Assembly: GCA_964019415.1 (NCBI GenBank)
Contig: OZ025878.1
Span: 1,347,001-1,411,000 of the forward strand
DNA: 64,000 bases
Source: Ianthella basta
Lineage: Eukaryota > Porifera > Demospongiae > Verongiida > Ianthellidae
Direction of reading: 5' to 3'
This document shows positions 33,886-64,000 of the stretch, piece by piece. The position numbers and the translations under genes are program-made. The notes below the pieces were generated by a model, which was not told the origin of the DNA, did no database searches, and worked only from the letters and a program-made list of their open reading frames with translations. Position 1 is the stretch's first letter. The number at the start of each line of letters is the position of its first letter.

Positions 33886-34406
33886 TAAAGGCACTTACAA
33901 GCAGGGGTGTGTAAATAGGGATAGGGATTAAACCAGTAATTTGGCTAGTGTGATTGAAAGGCTTATGATCTGTTTACTTCATCGCCACGCAGCCTCACTC
34001 CACATCTTTAACACTGCTTCGCTTCAACGTTACTTCTACCTTTCTCCATTCCTCCTCTAACTGTTTACTTCCATCCACCTCCATCCACCCTCATTTTACA
34101 TCTTCACCTAGTCCCTACACCTTCATTCGCCCTTCACCCCCAAACACTCCAGTTTCCCTACACCTCAACCCCCCAAATGTTTGGCCAGTTGCAATTAAAA
34201 CATGATGCAAATGTGATATTTTTACCTCTCAGAATTGAATTGTCAAATAATTTTCTTTTTGGGCAGATGACTCGAGATCCCCTAGGAGGCATGCTACGTC
34301 CACCCCCCCCCCCCCCCCCCCCCCAAGAAAGCTCTACATCCTAGGTATAACCTTATCCATCTTTCCTTCATCCTCATCTCCACCTCTTTATCCGATCCTC
34401 ACTCAC

Positions 34407-56682
<22,276 letters not shown>

Positions 56683-56848
56683 GTCATTAACAGTGAAGGA
56701 AACCGAAAGAATGCAGCAAGGATATGTAGTAATCCTGGTAATCAAGAGACAGTAGACATTGTTGAATCGCGTGACCACTTAATAAAATGGCCGCCTCGGA
56801 CTCCTGTATTGAAGATCTAGAGCAGTGCACTTAATAACATATCTATAT
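56683..56848. promoter_or_regulatory. Divergent promoter, RhoGEF-MORN / TIMM29
   Basis: Only 166 bp separate the two start codons. AAAATGGCCGCC at 56784-56795 is close to the YY1-type AAGATGGCGGC element. No TATA box is placed convincingly. Confidence 0.6.
56787..56834 (+). other. Short uORF upstream of TIMM29
   Basis: ATG in the strong context AAAATGGCC opens 15 codons and stops with TAA 14 bases before the TIMM29 start. Whether it is in the transcript depends on the start site. Confidence 0.4.
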
Positions 56849-57406
56849 ATGGCGTTTGTTCAGCGACTCGGAGGAAGGCTGACTCTGTCTGCAAAGGCAA
56901 GCAGAAGAATTGATAAGTTGGGCCAGCCGCTAGTGAACATCGCGCGAGATTACCGCGACACTTTTACAGACCTGAAAAAGCATTTCAAGGAACATCCATG
57001 GAGGAGTGCGTGCTACTTTGCGATGTGCATACTGTTTCAGCAGACGTGGAAGAGGAGGCCTGATAGTGCGAGCTACTTTGACACGCTAGTGATGTACTCC
57101 AATGAGTTGAGTATGGTGGCCACTCCTTCACGTAGCCAGAGGTCAGAGCGTTACATCAGTAGACTCATCCGCCAGCACAGCATGCACAAACTCATGTACG
57201 TCAACTTGGGCGTGGTGGCTCTTATTGCTGAGCGGAGGAGCAACCCTGACGTGAAGAGCTTCCCCGAGACCTGTCCTCAGTTGCGTCAACCTTGGTGGAC
57301 ACTGTATAGGAATATTGTCGACATCGGAGTGTGGGGAAGTTGGTGGAGTATTCATAATGAGATGATTGATTTTGACGTGAACGAGGAGGAATGGAATAGC
57401 AGTTAG
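56849..57406 (+). CDS. TIMM29: Mitochondrial import inner-membrane subunit Tim29
   Basis: Single-exon ORF of 185 codons starting MAFVQRLGGRLTL (ATG 56849). Family features: a basic N-terminus suited to mitochondrial targeting, the ARDYRDTFTDL segment, one hydrophobic stretch SACYFAMCILFQQTW (about residues 51-65) as inner-membrane segment, RRPD, a central region with LIRQHSMHKLMYVNLG, and the conserved end WWTLYRNIVDIGVWGSWWS followed by DFDVNEEEW. Tim29 stabilises the TIM22 carrier translocase in animals. Length fits the family (human about 260 aa, with a longer N-terminus). It is divergent from the RhoGEF-MORN gene across a 166-bp promoter and converges on the VPS4-like gene, whose stop lies 380 bp downstream. 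Confidence 0.88.
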   Translation: MAFVQRLGGRLTLSAKASRRIDKLGQPLVNIARDYRDTFTDLKKHFKEHPWRSACYFAMCILFQQTWKRRPDSASYFDTLVMYSNELSMVATPSRSQRSERYISRLIRQHSMHKLMYVNLGVVALIAERRSNPDVKSFPETCPQLRQPWWTLYRNIVDIGVWGSWWSIHNEMIDFDVNEEEWNSS

Positions 57407-57785
57407 TGCACTACTGACATCATTGTAATTTATACACCATCCTCTATACCTGCCAGTATTTAGTCATGTGGCCAAAATCCCTATCCCCCAGGGTGCACAT
57501 TATTGCACCCTAGAGTATGGCAATAATTGTGTAGTTAATTTACACTGAGGATAGACACCTGGCCACATGGGGCTACCCATTTTCCCACCTATCTCTTTAT
57601 TAAAGGCAATCATCTCTCAACTGTTAATTATTGGAAACATGACTTTATTAATGATGCAGTTTACTGTTCAATGTATTCTGTTTTGAATGTGATTGGAAAT
57701 CATGTGCATGAATGAAGTGTGTGTGTAGTGGTTCCAACGATGACTTCTTCTTGATGAATGTGTTACTAGCAGCTGGCACTGAGCA
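57407..57785. other. Convergent 3' intergenic region
   Basis: Between the TIMM29 and VPS4-like stops. No AATAAA was identified with certainty; ATTAAAGG at 57599 is a weak candidate for the plus gene. A GGGTGCAC..GTGCACCC-like short inverted motif lies at 57490-57512. Confidence 0.4.
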
Positions 57786-58843
57786 TCACGCTGTCTGCCC
57801 ACATCTCTTTGTGAATTCACTGTACTTCTTCAAATCCTCAAGTGTAACAGTCATATGGTTACGTTGTAGCATCTTCAGACAATCCTCCAGGGTCACCTTT
57901 CTAGTTCGCACCTAAAGGAAGGGCAGCAAGGTGGGAGGAGGAGGTGCCGTGATTGTGTGTCCACATGTCAGTGTGCACTCGTATACATGTGATGTGTGTA
58001 GTCATATTTGTGTGTGTGTGTGTGTATGTGTGTGTGTGTGTGTGTGTGTTTTCTTCATGCTGTTTGACCTGGTTGGGAGGGATGTCTGCAAACTTCACCA
58101 GTTTGCCCTCTGGGTCAGTTGGTGAGCACGGAGTGTAGTGCTGTCCACCTGTAGTGTGAGTGTGCACGGCACATGTGTGTGGGTATAAGGAGAGTCAATA
58201 CATACACAATGTGGCAAGGAGAAGGTTGTGTATATGCAACGGCCTTGCACATGTAGCATGCATATGGCAGTATGGTATCTGCTTAGACAGAATAACTGGG
58301 CAGCAGGGCAGTGCCTACTGTCCCAGCTACATAGAAATTCAAATGTGTACAAAACTACCTCTGAAATATGGGCACCTCACTAATGAGGACACTGCCTACT
58401 GTCCCTGCTACATAGAAATGTGTACAAAACTACCTTATAATTAGGACACCTCTCTAATGAGGACAGTACCTATTGTCCCAGCTACATAGAAATGTGTACA
58501 AAACTACCTTAAAACATGGACACCTCTCTAATGAGGACACTTGGGACTGTCCTGAACTATCCCAAAGGTATAATTATACATCTGGAAAGTTAATAGCAAG
58601 GTGTCATCTAGGTATACCAGTTATTCACTACCTGTGTGGTGCTTGCCTCACCTGTTAACACCTTCCAGTGGGTAGCACACTCCAACTCCCTCACTGGCAT
58701 CATGGCAGCGTCAGAGCAGAAGGTGGCAATGTCGCTGCCAGAGTAGCCCTCTGTCTTACTGGCCAGGAGGCCCCACTCCACTTCAGAGAGGGTGGTGGGG
58801 ACACTTGCTAGGTGGAGCCGGAGCATTGATAGCCTGACTTCTC

Positions 58844-58929
<86 letters not shown>

Positions 58930-60017
58930 GTGTGTGTGTGTGCGTGTGTGTACATATGTGGGTATAAGTCCGTGTGTGTGTGTGTGCACATGTGGGAGAG
59001 GAGGAAGTCAGAGTTGCAATACAAGCACTCAATGTCGACTTCCACTAAAGATTGCTTGGACCAAGTACGTACATGCCACTTCACAATGACTGTTTGCTAC
59101 TATTCACCACACACACATTGACCCTACAGTACATACGTACATACTGTAGGTAGTGTACCTTTGGGGTAGTGGAACATAAATCCTCTTCTGGAAGCGTCTG
59201 ATGAAGGCCCCATCCAGCTCCCAAGGGCAGTTGGTGGCACACAGCAGGAACATGCGCCCTCCTCCCCCACTGTCGGCCAAAGTGTCCGCTCCTTCCATCT
59301 GCCTCAGTAGCTCTGTCTTGATGCGTCGAGTGTGCTCCTCTTCACTGGAAGAACGCTGTCTGCACACACAGTCCACTTCATCAATGAAGACAACCTTTCA
59401 AGGATCGAAGAAGGTGAAAGGTAGTGTGTACATAATTTACAGTGTGTATGTGACATGCACTTCACTAAAGATAGTACTGTTCTGCTGCAAAGAGATAGTC
59501 TTTAGCACTTGAGGAAGACGTTTGTGGCAAGTGTCATGTTTCTGAGTTATTGTCCACTGTGTACCGAACATTCCTTGCTCAGACAGTCGGTCTCCTTCAT
59601 TACCCATAACATGACCAACTACAGCATTACATGCACTGGTGACAACCCGAGACCGGACGAACTGCAGGTATTTGATGAATGCAGGGAAGCCTGTCTATAG
59701 GTACAGTACAGCTACAGTATGCTAGGCTACCATGCAGTGTTACCTTATAGGCCAGCTATATGTACAGATGGAGAGGTTGCAGGCTGGTGTATATACAGAG
59801 AGGTACAGTATATCTGTATGTATGCATACATACATGTGTACATACAGTACATAGAGTGGACAGGTTCTACTACTCTAATAGTGACTCCACATCAGTCTTG
59901 CTCCATGAGACAATTGCGTCTTTACATTCCAGTAAGTGTGCAGTATTCGTATACACACACAAGTGTACAAGTGTGTGGTTGAGTGAAGCATAGGATTGAT
60001 GAGCGAAGGTATGTACA

Positions 60018-60052
<35 letters not shown>

Positions 60053-60397
60053 ACTCACCGAGGTTCCACTGCTTTGCCGTGCATGACAGAACAACTCCTT
60101 TATGATCCTTTGTAAAGTATCAGTGGTGACACAGAACAGTAGGAATACACGGTCACAGAGTATTAGAGAATTAAGGTAAACTGTGTGTGTGTGTGTACGT
60201 GTGTGTGTGTGTGTGTGTGTGTACGTGTGTGTGTGTGTGTGTGTGTACGTGTGTGTGTGTGTGTACGTGTGTGTGTGTGTAAACTCCCTACTTTTCACTT
60301 TCCCCCACCCAGCTGGAGAGGAGGTCTGAACTGGACACACAGTAAAAGTTGGAGCCAATCTCTCCACTCAGTGCCTGAGCCAGCCTGGTCTTTCCTG

Positions 60398-60438
<41 letters not shown>

Positions 60439-61192
60439 ACACAAACGAGAGAGAGAGATAAAGACAGTGAGATAGCAACCCCATGCATGAACTGCACCAC
60501 ATAGAATCATAATTATAAAGCCTATGCCTGATGACCATTACTACATGTGTATAAATATAGGCAAGTATTCTGTATAGTGCCCCATCTACCTGTTCCAGGT
60601 GGTCCATAGAGGAGGATCCTCCTCCAAGGCTGGCGAGCACCTGTGAAGAGGTGGGGGTACTGCAGGGGGAGGATGATTGCTTCTCGGAGCACCTGCTTAG
60701 CTTCAGTCAGTCCCGCCACGTCATTGAAAGTGAGCGTGCTGTGTTGCATAATGGTGTCCAGGACAGCTGCTTGGCGACTGATTGGTGCATGGGAGGGGAG
60801 GGGAAAGGGGGAATAGGGGAGGGGGAGAGAGAGGGAGTGCAATTAATACATGGCAAGAACAAACTGGTTTATAATAGGACACCAGCAGAATCTACATAAA
60901 TAGTGGGTGTGAGTTAGTAAACCATGACAGCTGTATGGGGGAATCACAGCTGCTAACAATTTACAGTGAATTGTAACAGGTTCCAAATTCCTGGGCAGTC
61001 GTTACCTAGGATACGGACTGTGTGACATTATACTTGTGTAGTTTTGGTTCATAACCTAGGTAACGACTACCCGCAGTGTGGGAACCTGTTGCAAGATTGC
61101 GTAAATCCGCTGTATCTGAGGTATGTGAACAAAGTGAATGATGATGTGGCACAGTGGCAGACACAGTGTGCTGTGTGTGTGTGTGTGTGTGT

Positions 61193-61263
<71 letters not shown>

Positions 61264-62820
61264 CACGTGCATGTGTGTGTGTAGTGTATGTGATTGTCCT
61301 ATACCAACCTCTTAGCATGCTGGTCTTGTGCAGGTGGGGACTCTTGGCATTCTTACAAAACAAGCAAGAAACAGGAGTATACAACAAACACAGCTTATTA
61401 CATAAATTAAATTTTAGCAGATCTTGGTGTACATACATGTCTAATTATTCATTCACGGTCAACTTTTCAAAGTTTTATACACATACGTGTGTATGTAACT
61501 ATTTAGTGGAGGTTCCTTATAAGGAGCACCCTGAATAAGTTTAGGACGCCTCTCTAATCAGGACACTTGAGCTGGTCCAAAGCTGTCTCGAAAGGTGCCG
61601 GGAATAAAGAGTGTAGTACTTATGATGTGGCACGTGCAGTGACAGAGACACAACGCACTGTACGTGTGTGTGTGTGTGTGTGTGTGCGTGTGTGCATATG
61701 TGTGTGTGTGGTGTGTACGTGTGGTGTGTGTGTGTAGTGTGTGGTGTGTGTGTGTGTGTGTGATGGTCCTATACCAGCATCTCACCTACCAAATCATAAG
61801 AATTACAGTAATTGAGACAGTGCTAGTGTGAACTTAAGTCTCCTTAGTTACTTTCCAAATATAGAAGTATGTATGTCTGTTTGAGCTGTACATTGCATGT
61901 ACATGAACCTGTGTCTGCCTCCACACCTGCTGAAAGTGGACTGGACTCCGCCCCCACTTGTTGGGTGTCCTGAAGTGTCCTCAATTGTCGCTCAAGTAGA
62001 CCAGACAGCTGGTTCAGTGCATGCTGCATGAGGGAGGGGAGGGGAGGGAGGGCCGGAAGGAGAAGGGAGGGGAGGGGAAAATGAGGGGAGAACATAAGTA
62101 GCCTCTGAATTAGCTCATGCAGAAACCGTTGTGGGCTGGGGTGATTAGTTAATTTGTCCTTGCATTTTCTCATTGCCTCACACTTTTACAAATGACAGCA
62201 TGAGAATGACACTGTCTTTGACATTCAGACAATTCTTAACACACACCAACAAAGTGACTTCTTGATTGGTCACTTTGTGCAATGTTTCACCCATCACGAG
62301 TGTACAAAGTTGTCAATTGTCCGAAGAATTACAAGAATTCAGCTTCAATTAAAGCTGCCTAATAATATTCACAACTGATAATTAGATTCTGAAGAAATTA
62401 AATGAAATTGGCTTCCATTATCTTTTAATTCGTTTTGTCTTTTTCTGACAATTGTTCGTAGTTCCAAACCGGGCTAGCTAAGGGCTGAGTGGCTAATTCG
62501 CTCCTCTTTGTTGCGCTTACCAGTCTAACTTGGCTTGTCTCAATAGTGGATAGGGTGTTGACACACTGAAGTGCGTGGCTGCAGTCCTCCAACACAGTGG
62601 CCATGTCCCCCTTGCCTTGCGAGGAAGGGGAGCCCACCAGAGAGGCGGCGTGCTCCAGCCAAGCGGTCGCCTCTGTCAGAGAAAAGATAAAGGAGAAACG
62701 GATGTAAAATAACATGAATGAAATGTGAGGGTTCATTAATATATTTCAAATGGGCCTTTAGAGGCGCTTTCTTGTACCTTCATAGCCGCTAAGAAGATAG
62801 TCCTTCGCTGCTTCGGTCAT
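57786..62820 (-). CDS. VPS4-like AAA ATPase
   Basis: Ten exons join in frame into 417 codons: 62820-62778, 62672-62521, 62023-61927, 60766-60590, 60394-60292, 60107-60059, 59394-59159, 58842-58652, 58148-58069, 57911-57786. The AAA module is clearly VPS4-type: [20 protein letters not shown], Walker A GPPGTGKT split by the 60590/60394 intron, [15 protein letters not shown], Walker B VVFIDEVD, arginine-finger region [25 protein letters not shown], then [12 protein letters not shown] and a C-terminal helix ending KRCGQTA. VPS4 disassembles ESCRT-III. Unlike VPS4, the N-terminus ([20 protein letters not shown]..) is not an obvious MIT domain and the beta-domain insert is short, so this is a divergent paralogue rather than canonical VPS4. 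The acceptor at 60767 (GCCAAGCAG) was chosen on phase; an alternative CAATCAG lies 12 bases upstream. Confidence 0.88.
58300..58560. repeat. 75-bp-type tandem repeat, about 3 copies (inverted orientation)
   Basis: CACCTCTCTAATGAGGACA, CTGTCCCAGCTACATAGAAA, TGTGTACAAAACTACCT units; reverse complement of the 37316-37735 array, in the intron between exons 58842-58652 and 58148-58069. Confidence 0.88.
58847..58990. repeat. (TG)n microsatellite at acceptor
   Basis: On the gene strand, CACACACTGCAG forms the acceptor of exon 58842-58652 directly at the end of the tract. Confidence 0.95.
60184..60280. repeat. (TG)n microsatellite
   Basis: GTGTGTAC-interrupted TG repeat, 12 bases from the exon 60394-60292; a CA repeat (60401-60440) lies on the exon's other side at the acceptor. 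Confidence 0.93.
60975..61092. repeat. Fold-back repeat
   Basis: ACAGGTTCC..GGGCAGTCGTTACCTAGG and CCTAGGTAACGACTACCC..GGAACCTGT are inverted arms around a 50-base loop. Confidence 0.75.
61165..61285. repeat. (TG)n microsatellite
   Basis: TG repeat; a second shorter TG tract is at 61660-61762, within the same intron. Confidence 0.93.
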
Positions 62821-62858
62821 AGCGCTTCGAAATTGGCGCGCGTTCAAGTTACCTAACG

Positions 62859-62878
62859 TGACCTTTGACCTTTGACCC
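62859..62878. promoter_or_regulatory. Triple DR1 nuclear-receptor half-sites in a 94-bp divergent promoter
   Basis: TGACCTTTGACCTTTGACCC: three AGGTCA-type half-sites (on the minus strand GGGTCA, AGGTCA, AGGTCA) each spaced by one A. DR1 is the classic site of HNF4/RXR/COUP-TF-type receptors. It lies between the VPS4-like (62820) and ACO1 (62915) start codons. AAAGATGGCGG overlapping the ACO1 ATG resembles a YY1 element. Confidence 0.7.
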
Positions 62879-62914
62879 AATTGCGCTATACTGAGCTGAC
62901 CCCTTCAGAGAAAG

Positions 62915-64000
62915 ATGGCGGAAGTACAACAGGGTAAGCTGTTTTATCTCGAATATCTCGCTGTGCCGTTGTATACCACACGCAAGTGACGTACCCTCTA
63001 CGCCCTATCTATCCTTAGGTAACCCCTTCAAGGAGAATGTGAAGGAACTGACGGTATCCGGCAAGACACTCAAGTACTTTGATTTGGCTGGTATTGGCAA
63101 AGACAAGTTTGGTTAGTTCTAAGGGTATGCCTCGCGGCAGGCTCTTAAGACTGTGAAGGCGCTGAACGAAGGATGTTCTGGTGATGGTTTAGTTGTAAAC
63201 GAATGGAGTCAAGCCTTTGCAACCAATTTCTTAGACATGATTTTCTTGGCCTATAGAAAAATACTCTTCAGGCATTTTGTTTGGCTATGAACCGTGGTGG
63301 ATGGATAATGGGGGCACACTTGCCAAAAATAGGACAGATTTGTGACGTTTTAGTCCAATACAGGACGTTCAGTTCTCGAAATTTACACACAGGTTTTCAC
63401 AGTACGTCCAACTGTACTGAAAATCCTCTAGGTTAGAGTCAAATAACAATTACAACCGTGTACACGTGTAGTAGTTCTTACCCTTTGCTAAATTTTGTTC
63501 AGTTCTGTCTGGCACAATCCTGGTTCATTGTCTGCATCTGTTTCGTCTGTTTGTGGCTTATCCAGTGTATACCTTCCCCCGCCCCCCTCCACCCCCTCCA
63601 CCCATTCCCTCCACCCTCTCCACCCATCCCCTCCACTGCAGCACGTCTTCCCTTCTCCATTCGAGTGCTTCTGGAATCAGCAGTGAGGAACTGTGATGAG
63701 TTTAGTGTGAGCCGCAAGGACATCACCAACATCCTTCAGTGGGAGGAGAAGAGGGGACAGAATGTGGAGATTCCATTCAAGCCAGCCAGGGTTATCCTCC
63801 AGGACTTGACGTTAGTCATTGTGCTTTGCACAGCTGTGATCAATATCTGAGAGTACAGAGTGTCCCCCTCTACCTCCCTCTCCCCTCCCTCTCCTGCTCT
63901 CCTCCTGTCTCCTACCACTCACCCTCCCCCCAACTACCCATTTAGTGGTGTTCCTGCAGTTGTGGATTTTGCTGTGATGCGTGACGCAGTGAAGGACCTG
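62915..64000 (+). CDS. ACO1: Cytosolic aconitase / iron regulatory protein 1 (5' part)
   Basis: Four exons join in phase: 62915-62933, 63019-63111, 63642-63810 and 63946 to the window end. The protein starts [16 protein letters not shown], then [49 protein letters not shown] and [18 protein letters not shown]. These match the N-terminal domain of the IRP1/AcnA-type aconitase ([31 protein letters not shown]). The enzyme interconverts citrate and isocitrate; in animals the apo form binds iron-responsive elements. The 4Fe-4S cysteines are encoded beyond the window, so IRP function cannot be checked. The 5-residue spacing and tiny first exon make the ATG choice good but not certain. Confidence 0.93.

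Larger units (their letters stand above)
29399..34406. other. Repeat-rich; expected 3' end of RhoGEF-MORN gene not found
   Basis: The RhoGEF-MORN gene should continue leftwards into this stretch, but no downstream exon is recognisable. Visible items: a fold-back around 30062-30430 (CACTGCCA..TTTCC and GTACCATGGTGACA arms), poly-C at 31995-32010, a CA microsatellite at 32935-32999, hammerhead-like motifs (see separate entries), and poly-C at 34303-34324. Confidence 0.4.

Overview
The window reads as a compact, intron-rich invertebrate metazoan genome. The evidence is spliced genes with GT-AG introns, an animal-type TIMM29, a cytosolic aconitase/IRP1, a RhoGEF with MORN repeats, TRAF-, CARD- and ROCO-type signalling exons, and very many small DNA transposons and TG/CA microsatellites. 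A non-bilaterian such as a demosponge would fit, but that is my inference and the sequence alone does not prove it. A 200-base N gap lies at 29199-29398.

Layout. (1) 1-28 kb is accessory and repeat-dominated: a CARD-like exon (602-897), an LTR-retroelement integrase tail (3135-3299), a TRAF-like RING/zinc-finger gene whose C-terminal part is missing (5179-6008), a TA-flanked composite Tc1/mariner-like transposon with a decayed transposase and a BEN-domain gene (6853-10589), two long-inverted-repeat elements with 7-bp target duplications (6918-7519, 17416-18018), a hAT-type MITE, a HIRAN-domain remnant, a P2X7-C-like fragment, LINE remnants, and a large ROCO GTPase exon (21635-23919). (2) 28-34 kb is a Harbinger-like inverted repeat, the gap, and repeat-rich DNA. 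(3) 34.4-56.7 kb (minus) is one gene encoding a Pro/Ser-rich N-terminus, DH (RhoGEF) and PH domains, then about 16 MORN repeats. Its introns hold a 1.6-kb 31-bp minisatellite, 75-bp tandem repeats, and a four-copy hairpin-forming repeat. (4) 56.7-64 kb is a dense housekeeping cluster arranged as divergent pairs: RhoGEF-MORN and TIMM29 diverge from one 166-bp promoter, and a VPS4-like AAA ATPase and ACO1/IRP1 diverge from a 94-bp promoter carrying three nuclear-receptor half-sites.

Functional picture. The left part carries fragments of innate-signalling modules (CARD, TRAF, ROCO) amid heavy transposon activity. The right part carries conserved genes for Rho/membrane signalling, mitochondrial import, ESCRT-like AAA remodelling and iron/citrate metabolism. 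The most striking non-gene signal is a family of hammerhead-ribozyme-like motifs at 32.0, 33.7, 33.85, 50.7 and 51.35/51.64 kb. Their stem I and stem II sequences differ between loci while base-pairing is kept, and at least two lie in mobile fold-back units with target-site duplications.
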